Source: Deltaproteobacteria bacterium
Lineage (GTDB): Bacteria > Desulfobacterota > GWC2-55-46
Length of the DNA: 64,000 nt
Reading direction: 5' to 3'
Assembly: GCA_016234935.1 (NCBI GenBank)
Contig: JACRNL010000015.1
Span: 29,495 to 93,494, forward strand
The position numbers were made by a program, and so were the translations under genes. The notes beneath the pieces are model-generated. The model was given only the letters and a program-made list of their open reading frames with translations. It was not told the origin of the DNA and ran no database searches. This document shows, in pieces, positions 23,628 through 31,774 of the stretch (the first letter of the stretch is position 1; each line of letters begins with the position of its first letter).

Positions 23628-25130
23628 CTACTCTTTCGTTATTTTTTCTTCCTGCCATCCTCCGCCTAAAGCCTTGTATAAGGCCACGAGGTTCGTGGAT
23701 ACGTCCGTCTCGCTTCGGCTGAGCCTCGTCTGGGAGGAATAGAGCGAACGCTCGGCGTCAAGCACGTCTATAAAACCGGTAAGCCCTTTCAGGTAACGCT
23801 CGCTTGCAAGCCGTACGGACAGCTTGTCGGCCTCGACCTCTCTCAGCAGGGTCCTCTGCCGCTCCTGCCCCTTGTAATACGCGGCCAACGAGCCTTCGAC
23901 CTCCTCAAGCGCGGAAAGCACGGCTGACCGGTAACTCAGCAGGGCCGCTTCCCCTGCGGCTTTTTTGGCCTCGATGTTGGCCCGTATCCTCCCCCCCGCG
24001 AATATCGGAAGGCTTACCCCCGGCGCTATCTGCCACGCCCTGCTGCCGGACGCGAGGAGGTTTGACGTATTGGAGCTTTGCAGACCGACAAGGGCCGTCA
24101 GATTAAAGCGCGGGAAAAGTTCCGACCTCGCGACGCCTATAACGGCGCTGGCAACGGCAAGCTCGCGCTCCGCCCTCCTTATGTCCGGCCTTCTAAGCAA
24201 AAGCTCCGACGGCAGTCCTAACGGCAGCTGCGCTGAAACCGCCGGAACGGGCCTTTCCGCGGAAAGCTCTTCAGCCAGGGCCGACGGCTGGTTGCCGAGG
24301 AGCACAGCGATGCGGTAAATGCTTTTTTTAATGGCGGCTTCAATGACTGGTATCTGAGAAGCGGTCTGGGCGGCCTGTGAATCCGCCCTTGCCGCGTCAA
24401 GTCCGGAACTGAGGCCGGCCTTATAACGCGACATGGTAAGCTCAAGGGTGTCCTGCTGTGATTTAAGGTTGTTTCTCGCTATGGACAGCTCCTGCTGGAG
24501 GCCGCGCAGGTCTATGTAGTTCCGGGCCACCTCTCCGAGAAGCGTCACCCTGACGGACCGGCTCTCTTCGACTGCGGCTTCTATGCCGGCCTTTGCCGCC
24601 TCGACGGCCCGGCGCACGCCGCCGAACAGGTCTATCTCCCACGAGGCGTCAAAACCGGTCTTGTAAAGGTCTGTCGTAGTCCCGTTGCCGCCGATTGCCC
24701 CGCCCAGCGACTTTGTGTTGACGTTGGCGCTTCCCCTGCCACGGGCGTCAGACGCCGACAGGTTTACTTTTGGGAGAGCCGCGGCCCCTGCTGCGGCAAG
24801 TTCGGCGCGCGCCTGCCGTATCCTCGTTTGGGCGAGGCGCAGGTCGAGGCTCGACTCCAGAGCCTCGTTTATCAGACGGTCAAGCACAGGGTCGTTAAAA
24901 CCCTTCCACCATTGGGCCAAAGCAGAATGGCCCTCCGTACCTGACAGGGCTGCCTCCCTGCCTGACAAAGCGGCCTCCGGGACGCGGGAGGCCGCTGACT
25001 TTGATCCGTCCCACTTATTTTCCAAAGGGGTATCCGGCCGGACGTAATCCGGCCCTACCGTGCATCCTGACGGCAGCGCGGCAAGCAGCAGCGTCCCGAT
25101 GACGCCAAGGCAGGCGGAACGTCTTCTCAT
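23628..25130 (-). CDS. NodT-type outer-membrane efflux lipoprotein
   Basis: A TolC-like channel of the RND/NodT family, 500 residues. The signal peptide ends in a lipobox (LPSGC, Cys23), and the family start TVGPDYVRPDTPLENKW follows. The duplicated outer-membrane factor repeats are rich in Ala and Gln (LDLRLAQTRIRQARAELAAA; LSYRSAVLSALEEVEGSLAAY). The conserved LLLRRPDIRRAERELAVAS is present. A short tandem AALSG(R/T)E occurs near residue 55. Its start overlaps the stop of the HlyD gene (ATGA). It completes a tripartite exporter with the HlyD protein and the ABC genes upstream. Confidence 0.94.
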   Translation of the reverse strand: MRRRSACLGVIGTLLLAALPSGCTVGPDYVRPDTPLENKWDGSKSAASRVPEAALSGREAALSGTEGHSALAQWWKGFNDPVLDRLINEALESSLDLRLAQTRIRQARAELAAAGAAALPKVNLSASDARGRGSANVNTKSLGGAIGGNGTTTDLYKTGFDASWEIDLFGGVRRAVEAAKAGIEAAVEESRSVRVTLLGEVARNYIDLRGLQQELSIARNNLKSQQDTLELTMSRYKAGLSSGLDAARADSQAAQTASQIPVIEAAIKKSIYRIAVLLGNQPSALAEELSAERPVPAVSAQLPLGLPSELLLRRPDIRRAERELAVASAVIGVARSELFPRFNLTALVGLQSSNTSNLLASGSRAWQIAPGVSLPIFAGGRIRANIEAKKAAGEAALLSYRSAVLSALEEVEGSLAAYYKGQERQRTLLREVEADKLSVRLASERYLKGLTGFIDVLDAERSLYSSQTRLSRSETDVSTNLVALYKALGGGWQEEKITKE

Positions 25131-26119
25131 GACTCTTTCCCTTTTTCAGCGTCTTTCAGCGGCCTTTGCGTCTGCGCCGCGCCCGCTGCGGAAGGGGCTT
25201 CGATAAATACGTCCATCTGCTGGCCGACGTAGGCGGGCAGATCGCCGCGTCTGAAGCTGTATATGACCTGCAAAACGCGCGTGTCAACACGTTCGGTGCT
25301 GTCTCCCGTGAGCGACCTCTTGGGCAGCACGAACGGCTCCACCCTTACGAAGCTGAGGCTTGCCTTGTAGTCGCGGTTGCCCCTTAAAGAAGCGGCGGCC
25401 CGGGCATCGCCTAAAAACCTCCACGCGTCGTTTTCATCTATATCAACCCGCACGTGGAGGTTATCGACGTTGCCGATCATCATAAGCGGCGTGGCGAGAA
25501 AGCCTGTCTGCGCATACTCGCCGGGCCTGATGTTTACCTGAAGCACCTCCGCGTCCACCGGGGAGCGCACGGTAAGACGATCAATGTTCGTCTGCGCCGC
25601 CCTGACCATCGCGGCGGCGGCCTCGGCCTGCGCGCCGGCGCTATCCAGCTTTGCCCTGGCGATAAGCACTGCGTTCCTTCTCCGCTCAAGGTCGTCAACG
25701 CTTATGGCGCGCCTGTCGGTTATGCCTTCGACGATGTCAAGCTGGCTCTTTACGTCCGCCAGGATTGCCCCTGCCTCGCTCACGACGGCCTTTGCCCTTG
25801 CAAGCTCGCTCATCCTCACGCCGAGCTCGGCCGCAAGCTCCCTGTCGTCAAGCGCAAAGAGCGCGCCGCCCGCGCGGACCTTGTCTCCCCACTTTACGAA
25901 TATCCGCTTCACTATCCCCGCAACGGGCGTGCCGATGTTGATGTTGTTTGTTTTGGCCTCTATTATACCGGCCGCGGCTATGTATGAACTGAACGGGGCC
26001 TTCGCCGGTTCGGCCAGATGCTGGGACACAGGGGCAGGCTTTGCCCCGACCGCAACGGAATACACAGCAAAGGCAAACCCTGCCGCGGCTATGACTGGAA
26101 TGGTGTATTTCGGAAGCAT
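25127..26119 (-). CDS. HlyD/DevB-type membrane-fusion protein
   Basis: A 330-residue periplasmic adaptor. The N-terminal anchor is TIPVIAAAGFAFAVYSVAV. A lipoyl half (GIIEAKTNNINIGTPVAGIV, KIFVKWGDKVRAGGALFALD-like) is followed by a coiled-coil hairpin (about 120-210), the second lipoyl half (VRSPVDAEVLQVNIRPGEY) and a beta-barrel part (DNLHVRVDIDENDAWRF). It links the ABC exporter to the NodT channel. I use the ATG at 26119, preceded by AAGGAGAG. The frame is open further upstream, but that part is translation of a family B repeat (VSPIETFGDDS). Confidence 0.9.
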   Translation of the reverse strand: MLPKYTIPVIAAAGFAFAVYSVAVGAKPAPVSQHLAEPAKAPFSSYIAAAGIIEAKTNNINIGTPVAGIVKRIFVKWGDKVRAGGALFALDDRELAAELGVRMSELARAKAVVSEAGAILADVKSQLDIVEGITDRRAISVDDLERRRNAVLIARAKLDSAGAQAEAAAAMVRAAQTNIDRLTVRSPVDAEVLQVNIRPGEYAQTGFLATPLMMIGNVDNLHVRVDIDENDAWRFLGDARAAASLRGNRDYKASLSFVRVEPFVLPKRSLTGDSTERVDTRVLQVIYSFRRGDLPAYVGQQMDVFIEAPSAAGAAQTQRPLKDAEKGKES

Positions 26120-26283
26120 CTGCACTCTCCTTTTTAAATAGGCTGCTAAAAAAATCCCGCGTTTCCATTCCCGTGCGGGCCGCTCAAAGAACAGTGAACG
26201 ATTGACAATGCCGCCCCTGCTGTCATCCCCGAATGTCTCTATCGGGGATACAAGCAATGGTTGTTGTAAAAATAATATTACAA
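26120..26283. repeat. Repeat remnants between HlyD and ATPase genes
   Basis: A family F end (TAGGCTGCTAAAAAAATCCC) lies near 26141, and a family B copy (GTCATCCCCGAATGTCTCTA, TCGGGGATACAAGC) at about 26221-26257. Both sit inside the exporter operon. Confidence 0.65.
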
Positions 26284-27042
26284 TCAATGTTCCAGCTGCG
26301 CTGGGGAATTGACAACCTGCTCTATCCTGCCGTCGTCCATGCGCGCTATCCTGTCGGCGAAGCTGAATATCCTCGCGTCATGGGTGACTATCACGAGCGT
26401 CCGTTGATGGTCAAGGGCCACCCGTTTCAGGAGCTCCATTACCCGCGCCCCTGTTTCATGGTCAAGGGCGCTCGTCGGCTCGTCGCATACGATAAGCCGG
26501 GGGTTATGCACAAGGGCCCTTGCTATGGCGACCCTCTGCTGCTGACCGCCGGAGAGCTGTGCGGGAAGCGCGTTCGTCCTGTCGCCGATGCCGACCTCGG
26601 CGAGTATCTCAGAGGCGCGCTTGACAGCCTCTTTTCTCTTGACCCCGTTGATTATAAGCGGCATGGCGGCATTCTCGGCCGCTGTCAGCGCGGGAAGGAG
26701 GTTATACGCCTGAAAGACGAAGCCGATGTTTCTGGCCCGGTAGCGCACCTTTTCGTGGCCGGCCATGTGAAGGAGGTCATGCTCGTAAACCCGGCAGCTG
26801 CCCGCGTCCTGGTCGAGTATCCCGGCTATCACCGAGATAAGCGTCGTCTTGCCGCAGCCGGACGGCCCGACGAGCATAAAGAGCTCGCCCTTATTCACCT
26901 CAAGGTCAACCCCGCGCAGCGCCATTATCTTTGAATCATCAACGCCGTAGCCTTTGGCGACGCCGCTGCATTTTACAGCTAATTCCGCGGCGTTAGTGGC
27001 TGCGTTGCCGACATTTACAGCCGGTTCCGTTTGATTTGACAT
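26284..27042 (-). CDS. ABC exporter ATPase (DevA/LolD-like)
   Basis: A 252-residue nucleotide-binding protein. Walker A is VGPSGCGKTT, the Q-loop lies in FVFQAYNLLPALTA, the signature is LSGGQQQRVAIARAL, and Walker B is LIVCDEPTSALD followed by the H-loop VIVTHDARI. This subfamily pairs with four-helix FtsX/DevC permeases (MacB/LolCDE group). It energises the exporter formed with the permease, HlyD and NodT proteins. It is separated from the permease gene by a family F repeat. Confidence 0.93.
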   Translation of the reverse strand: MSNQTEPAVNVGNAATNAAELAVKCSGVAKGYGVDDSKIMALRGVDLEVNKGELFMLVGPSGCGKTTLISVIAGILDQDAGSCRVYEHDLLHMAGHEKVRYRARNIGFVFQAYNLLPALTAAENAAMPLIINGVKRKEAVKRASEILAEVGIGDRTNALPAQLSGGQQQRVAIARALVHNPRLIVCDEPTSALDHETGARVMELLKRVALDHQRTLVIVTHDARIFSFADRIARMDDGRIEQVVNSPAQLEH

Positions 27043-27069
27043 GAGCCTTTCCTGTTATCCTTACGCACA

Positions 27070-27246
27070 GCAGGGTGCTGAAAAACTAATATACTCGTGC
27101 AGGCTGCTCAAAAAGCCTCCGACCCATGCTCCGCATGGGTACCCCGAAGGCGTCGAGGAGTGAGGAATGAGACGTAGGTATCACTACGCCGTTCGTTCCG
27201 AACGACGAAGGCAACGCAGTAGATGAGGCGCTTGAGGCAGCCTGTT
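27070..27246. repeat. Family F repeat between permease and ATPase genes
   Basis: It begins CAGGGTGCTGAAAAACTAAT and ends GATGAGGCGCTTGAGGCAGC then CTGTTA. An inner hairpin (AAAAAGCC near the left, GGCAGCCTG at the right) closes most of the unit. This copy carries an extra internal ACCCATGCTCCGCATGGGT palindrome. The permease stop codon (TAA, 27245-27247) is formed at its right terminus. Confidence 0.88.
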
Positions 27247-28399
27247 ATCCTTTAAATACTATAGCCGGTTCAAGCTTCATTACCTTTCTTATGCTTATCA
27301 GCGCGGAGAAGATGCATATCACGGTCACGCCCGTTCCGCTGAGAACAAGGAGCTGCCATGGGAATTTAAAGGCAAGGACGCTGTCGCGCAGCAGGTATCC
27401 GAAAAGAGACGCCGCGCCTACGCCGAGGCCGTATCCCACGCTGCCGACCATCAGGGCTTGCAGCAGTATCATCTTAAGAAGCTGGCCGTTGGTGGTGCCC
27501 ATCGCCTTGAGCACCCCGAACTGTCTGAGATTGTCGAGGGTAAAATTATAGAATGTCTGTCCTGCCGTAGCCGCGCCTATGATGAAGCCCAGCAAGACCG
27601 ACATGCCGAAGTTTATGGGTATGCCGGTATATTTCAGGTAGTATCCTATGGTAACGGACTTGAACTCATCGCTTGTATAGGCTGTAAGGCCGGTTATCTT
27701 CGTTATCCGTTTTGTCAGCTCCTGGCGGTCGGCGCCTTCCTTTGCCTTGACCAATATAAATGAAAGCAGCTTCCTTTCACGGGGGGCAAAACTTGTCGCG
27801 CGCGAATACGTCGTGTATATCACGGGCTGGGACTGAAATGTCCGCGAGGTCCTGGCTATCCCGACGACTGTCGCGCGTTTGTCGTTAAGCTCAAGGGTGT
27901 CGCCTACTTTAAGCGGGATGACCTTGCCGCCGGGCAGCCTTTTCGCGAGCTTTGAGGCCGCCCCGTCGAGGTCTACGATTACGCTGTCGCTTCTTCTGAG
28001 GTCTTCGAGCTTGCCCGCTATCATTACGGCCGGGCCGCCTATAAGGGTCGCGTCGTCAAGGCCTATGACGTTGCATGTCTGGAAGTTGCCGTTTTCAAGC
28101 CGCGCCTTTAAAAGGCCCTTGTAAAGCGGCACCGCCCACTCAACGCCCTCCACCCCGCGCACGCGGTAAAGCTCGGTGTCCTGGATGGGTTTGGTGTCGT
28201 CAATGAACTGAACCTTCGGGTCCATGACCCAGATGTCGGGCTGGCTGAGGTCGGTTATAAAACTGAATGTGCGGGCCATGATGCCCACGAAGATGGCGGG
28301 CTGCTGCGTCATTATGAAAGACGCGAAGGTAAGACCCATGACGATGCCGATATATTTGCTCCTGTCGCCAGTGAGCATTTTAAGCGCCGTGTAATACAT
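27245..28399 (-). CDS. FtsX/DevC-family ABC permease
   Basis: A 384-residue permease with the MacB/FtsX topology. There is one N-terminal helix (YIGIVMGLTFASFIMTQQPA), a large periplasmic domain (residues about 45-250: DLSQPDIWVMDPKVQFID), then three C-terminal helices (MSVLLGFIIGAATAGQTFYN; LLQALMVGSVGYGLGVGAA; LLVLSGTGVTVICIFSALIS). The motif LRQFGVLKAMGTTNGQLLKM precedes the second of these. It forms the core of the exporter with the ATPase. The substrate is unknown; DevBCA relatives export glycolipids and MacB relatives export peptides. It starts two bases after the TetR gene's stop codon. Confidence 0.92.
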   Translation of the reverse strand: MYYTALKMLTGDRSKYIGIVMGLTFASFIMTQQPAIFVGIMARTFSFITDLSQPDIWVMDPKVQFIDDTKPIQDTELYRVRGVEGVEWAVPLYKGLLKARLENGNFQTCNVIGLDDATLIGGPAVMIAGKLEDLRRSDSVIVDLDGAASKLAKRLPGGKVIPLKVGDTLELNDKRATVVGIARTSRTFQSQPVIYTTYSRATSFAPRERKLLSFILVKAKEGADRQELTKRITKITGLTAYTSDEFKSVTIGYYLKYTGIPINFGMSVLLGFIIGAATAGQTFYNFTLDNLRQFGVLKAMGTTNGQLLKMILLQALMVGSVGYGLGVGAASLFGYLLRDSVLAFKFPWQLLVLSGTGVTVICIFSALISIRKVMKLEPAIVFKG

Positions 28400-28401
28400 G
28401 G

Positions 28402-29100
28402 CTATTTGGCTCCATCGAAGGGCGTCACACCCTCAAAGGGCGTCACGCCCTTTTTATTCAGAGGCATATGTTTGAGCGCGGCAAGGGAGAACCGGATTAT
28501 ATGAGAGGCCGTCTGCCCGGCGCCGTCCGCGCCGCAGTTTATTTCGGGCTTGAGCCTGGCTATGACCGCGCTTGCGTGGCTGTAAAAAAGGCACTGTCCT
28601 ATTATGCTGAAGACAGAGCGGGCTATTTCCTCGTCGCTGAACTTTCCGCCCATTATTTCCCTTACGGCCTCGGTCAAAAAGACGTTGCGCGGCCTTATCG
28701 TCCGCTCCACCATGCGCTTTAACGCCACCGTCGGCTCGACCATCTCCCTTGCCATGAGCTTGCCGTGCCATGACGCCCTGCCCTTATCCAAAAAACCCTG
28801 CATAAAGCTCAGGATAAAACCCTCAAGCCTCTTTTCCGGCGGTTCGTCCTTTGAAGCCGCATACGGGTACTTCCTCGCCGCCTCATTATGCGCGGACTCC
28901 AGCACCTGTAAATACAGCTCCTCCTTGCTCCCAAAGTGGTAATTAATGGCCGCCACGTTGACATCAGCCCTCCGGCAGATCTCCCTGACCGTGGCCGCGT
29001 GAAACCCGAATTCGGCAAAGACCTCTCCTGCCGTAGAAAGAAGGCTTTTGCGCGTATCCTCGCTGAAAGATTTTATGTTGACTGACGTCTGCATGCTCAT
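28402..29100 (-). CDS. TetR-family repressor of the exporter operon
   Basis: A 232-residue regulator. The N-terminal helix-turn-helix reads TRKSLLSTAGEVFAEFGFHA, ATVREICRRADVNVAAINYH and FGSKEELY. The C-terminal ligand domain (DKGRASWHGKLMAREMVEPT) resembles the CecR/DUF1956 group that regulates drug export. It is the first gene of the exporter operon and lies behind an operator that overlaps its own promoter, so autorepression is likely. The C-terminus is unusual. Two fused family A units (28416-28450) encode GVTPFEGVTPFDG, and only two residues follow. Confidence 0.92.
   Translation of the reverse strand: MSMQTSVNIKSFSEDTRKSLLSTAGEVFAEFGFHAATVREICRRADVNVAAINYHFGSKEELYLQVLESAHNEAARKYPYAASKDEPPEKRLEGFILSFMQGFLDKGRASWHGKLMAREMVEPTVALKRMVERTIRPRNVFLTEAVREIMGGKFSDEEIARSVFSIIGQCLFYSHASAVIARLKPEINCGADGAGQTASHIIRFSLAALKHMPLNKKGVTPFEGVTPFDGAK
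28416..28450 (-). repeat. Two family A units at the 3' end of the TetR gene
   Basis: AAGGGCGTGACGCCC, TTTGAGGGTGTGACGCCCTT on the minus strand, read in frame as GVTPFEGVTPFDG and followed by AK and the stop. Confidence 0.85.
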
Positions 29101-29115
29101 AATAAAAAACCTGCG

Positions 29116-29153
29116 ATTCAAACAACAATATCAAACGCCTGTTTGAATGTCAA
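29116..29153 (-). promoter_or_regulatory. Promoter with overlapping TetR operator
   Basis: On the minus strand TTGACA (29148-29153), a 17-base spacer and TATTGT (29125-29130) form a good sigma-70 promoter. The inverted repeat ATTCAAACA / TGTTTGAAT (29116-29124 and 29140-29148) overlaps both boxes, and a further TCAAACG half-site lies between. This is the expected arrangement for autorepression. Confidence 0.8.
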
Positions 29154-29255
29154 GCCGAAAAGGCCGCGCCCGGCCGGGGGCAGGGGGAATGAAGAGACGT
29201 TGGATTGAAGATTCCTGAAAGGAAAGATTGGGATGGCCCTGCCCGCGATGCAGGC

Positions 29256-30608
29256 TCAAAAATTCATACTCCTTATAAACTCCCGCTCAAAGTTTGCGCT
29301 GCCGGAGAGCGAAACATACTTCGCTTTTGCGGCTGTCTCCTCGGCCTCTTTCTTTTTTTCTTCAGAGCCGAGGCATAGAGCGGCGCCTTCGAGCGCGGCA
29401 TCCCCCATGAACCGCACCCTGCCGTTCCAATCCTTTTCAAGAAGCCCTATGGTCTCAAGCGCCGTTGGATTTATGTTTGACCCGAAGGCGCCGGCAAGGT
29501 AGACGGCCTCGACCTCTGCCGCGCTTACGTCCGCCTTTTTAAGGAGAATGGCGATACCGGCGCGTATGGCCGCCTTCGCGGTCTGAAGCGACCTGACGTC
29601 GCCTTGTGAAAGCGTTATCTCTCCGGCAGGGCCTTTAGAAAGGACAACGGCGTTGCCCTCCGGCGCCTCTTTAATTTTGCTTGAAAGGTTCGTATGGACT
29701 TCGCCGGCGTTTTTTATCCTGCCGGTCTTTTCTATCAGCCCTGCTTTTATAAGCTCAGAGACGGCCTCGATAAGACCGGAGCCGCAGATGCCCCTTGCCC
29801 CCACCGAGCCTATCACGTCAAGCGCAAGGCTGTCGCCCGTTATCCTCACGCCCTTTATGGCGCCATTTTGCGCGGTCATGCCGCATTTGACGCCGCCGCC
29901 TTCAAACGCAGGGCCTGCCGCCGCGGACGCGGCGTAAAGCGTCCCGCCGACGCAAAGGATAATCTCACTATTAGTACCGATATCTATTAAAAGCGCGGTT
30001 TTAGCGGTCTTATTCAAGCCCAGCGACAGCGCGGCGGCAACGGCGTCTCCGCCGACGAACGCGCCGATTAGGGGAAAGGCATAAAAAAGCGCGCCGTCTC
30101 CGGCGTCAAAGCCGACATCCCGCGCCGCAAGCCGCCTTGCCTCTTTAAAGGCAGGTTTATAAGGAACCCTTGCAAGCGGCTCAGGCGAGATATTAAGAAG
30201 GATATGCTCCATCACGGAGTTGCCCGCCGCGGATATCTCCCTGACAAGGCTGCTTCTGCCGCCTGTCAGCGCGTGGGTCAGGCCGTTGCAGGCCTCGACA
30301 ACCGCTCGCGATATTTCGGGAAGAACTTTAGGGTCTTTGCTTATAGCTGTAATGCGGGAGATTACATCCGCTCCCCATTTGGACTGGGGGTTAGGCGCGG
30401 AAAGTGCGGAAAGCGTCTCACCAGAGGATAAATCCACAAGCCCCGCCGCAATGGTCGTCGTGCCTATGTCAAAGGCAATGCCAACGCGCGCGTTTAAGGA
30501 TGGCTTTGTCAATTCGCCGGTTGGCAGGGCGCCTGTTTTATATTTTTTATTCACTCTCTGAGTTGAACCTGACCAGCGCCTGCCAGCCGCGAAGCTGCGC
30601 ATACTCAT
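29256..30608 (-). CDS. ASKHA-domain protein (RACo-like, without ferredoxin domain)
   Basis: The 450-residue protein has the ASKHA ATPase fold found at the C-terminus of corrinoid reductive activators (RACo/DUF4445). Its motifs are GIAFDIGTTTIAAGLVDL (phosphate 1), SAAGNSVMEHILL, ALLIDIGTNSEI (phosphate 2), GICGSGLIEAVSELI and VYLAGAFGSNINP (adenosine). Such proteins use ATP to drive reduction of cob(II)alamin in corrinoid methyltransferases. Full RACo proteins begin with a [2Fe-2S] domain, and that is missing here. The N-terminal 25 residues (SFAAGRRWSGSTQRVNKKYK) match nothing. Its start overlaps the stop of a small gene attached to a decayed restriction island, so the island's arrival could have removed the 5' part. 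No corrinoid protein is nearby. Confidence 0.8.
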   Translation of the reverse strand: MSMRSFAAGRRWSGSTQRVNKKYKTGALPTGELTKPSLNARVGIAFDIGTTTIAAGLVDLSSGETLSALSAPNPQSKWGADVISRITAISKDPKVLPEISRAVVEACNGLTHALTGGRSSLVREISAAGNSVMEHILLNISPEPLARVPYKPAFKEARRLAARDVGFDAGDGALFYAFPLIGAFVGGDAVAAALSLGLNKTAKTALLIDIGTNSEIILCVGGTLYAASAAAGPAFEGGGVKCGMTAQNGAIKGVRITGDSLALDVIGSVGARGICGSGLIEAVSELIKAGLIEKTGRIKNAGEVHTNLSSKIKEAPEGNAVVLSKGPAGEITLSQGDVRSLQTAKAAIRAGIAILLKKADVSAAEVEAVYLAGAFGSNINPTALETIGLLEKDWNGRVRFMGDAALEGAALCLGSEEKKKEAEETAAKAKYVSLSGSANFEREFIRSMNF

Positions 30609-30793
30609 TCTCTTACATGTTTGCGAATTGAACTCTCAATTGCTTGAAACCAATCTATATAATCACCTACCGAATCTTCAACTAACAATATCTCTTCCCT
30701 GGTGAGGTCACGTTCTAAAAGTTGATTAGCGACTTCTTGCATATCACTAACTTTTATCGAATAGATAATTCTGTCATTATCGTCATTTTTCAT
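30605..30793 (-). CDS. 62-aa acidic protein in the AT-rich island
   Basis: MKNDDNDRIIYSIKVSDMQE and VANQLLERDLTREEILLVED are typical of its composition. It is a small acidic helical protein with no signal or known domain. A clear AAGGAG lies seven bases before the ATG. The DNA is AT-richer than its neighbours and adjoins the broken endonuclease gene, so it probably came with the restriction island. Its stop overlaps the start of the ASKHA gene. Function unknown. Confidence 0.6.
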   Translation of the reverse strand: MKNDDNDRIIYSIKVSDMQEVANQLLERDLTREEILLVEDSVGDYIDWFQAIESSIRKHVRE

Positions 30794-30823
30794 TGCTTCT
30801 CCTTATAAAAAATCAATACATAT

Positions 30824-31545
30824 TTATTGATGAAAAATGTTCTGACGATGCCATTGAATTGCATTGTGATGCGGATAGATTTCACTTTTGCGCGGTAAAA
30901 GTATTTTCGTACTTTTGGTCGAATATGTTCGAATGAATTCATAATCCCCAAGTCTGCCAAAATCTGATGGCAAGGAATGAGCTTTTGATGAAACCTGAAT
31001 CGTATAATCATCTCGCAATGTTAACCAACCAATATCGAAAACCCAATGATGTAGGCGACACAATGCTAACCCATTCCAAATATCATCGCGCCCCAGAGAA
31101 CTATGGGGAACAATATGGGCGGCTTCAACCTCCCACGATAAAGAATCAGGCGAATTGATTTTCATTCCGCAAATAGCACATTTACAATCGTATGCTTCAA
31201 TAACTGCTTGACGAAATCCTCTCGTTCGTATGGCAGATTCTATAGTTACCTTGACAACTTTCTTTCCCTTATCAAATGGATTGTAATTTTCTGGCCTTGG
31301 AGATTCGCCAAGCTTCTTTACAATCTTCTGAACTTCGTAGGATTTAGTTGGTAAAGAGTTTTTTCTCGCAAAGGTTGATGCTCATTTAAGCCAAAGTCCT
31401 TTGCTATTTCATCAACGAGTTCTTGTCCAACGCCAAACTCTTTGATAACGCCGCCATGTTTCAGCAATGCTCGAAGCAAAGCTTGCTCAACTTGCTTCCG
31501 TGTCGGCATATCAAACTGCTCAAGCATTTTACTTTCGTAACTCAT
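30824..31545 (-). pseudogene. Broken HNH restriction endonuclease
   Basis: The 5' part (31545 down to about 31390) reads MSYESKMLEQFDMPTRKQVE, LLRALLKHGGVIKEFGVGQE, a winged-helix N-terminal domain. Around 31340-31390 that frame drifts into LREKTLYQLNPTKF and stops. The 3' part continues in another frame: KNSLPTKSYEVQKIVKKLGE, then zinc-finger CKCAICGMKINS, then the HNH core EAAHIVPHSSLGRDDIWNGL, ALCRLHHWVFDIG. The distance between the two parts is shorter than I would expect for a complete enzyme of this type, so an internal deletion with frameshift is likely. The region is AT-rich. It would have cut foreign DNA together with the methylase remnant upstream. Confidence 0.8.
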
Positions 31546-31553
31546 TGCTATCC

Positions 31554-31745
31554 TTAATTCAACTGAAGTTCCTTTGAGATCGGCTCAAACCAGCCGACGT
31601 ATTCGTCGGGATGGAGGCCGCCGTAGGTGTTTTTACGGCTGTCGGCATAAGGCGGAGAGGTAAAAATCAAATCAACGGAATTGCCTTTGACTCCTTTCAA
31701 CTCCTCTTTGCAATCGCCAAGCATCAGGCTGGTTGAAATCTTCAT
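31554..31745 (-). pseudogene. Truncated DNA methyltransferase (N4-cytosine/N6-adenine type)
   Basis: The ATG at 31745 follows AAGGAG. The 63-residue product MKISTSLMLGDCKEELKGVK, then VDLIFTSPPYADSRKNTYGG, contains the catalytic TSPPY motif IV near its beginning. This is characteristic of restriction-associated methylases with that domain order. The frame stops right after FEPISKELQ, where the family normally continues into the SAM-binding part of 200 or more residues, so most of the gene is gone. The endonuclease remnant begins eight bases later. The island sits just behind the MCE-domain gene. Confidence 0.82.
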
Positions 31746-31774
31746 ATAAAACTCCTTAGGGGTCGGCACGAATC

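Noticed and set aside
24955..24990. AALSG tandem in the NodT protein as a family A insertion
   Set aside because: The underlying DNA has no CCCC/GGGG palindrome. It is an independent short tandem repeat.
26120..26287. Longer N-terminus for the HlyD protein
   Set aside because: The extension is translated family B sequence. The ATG at 26119 has a good AGGAG.
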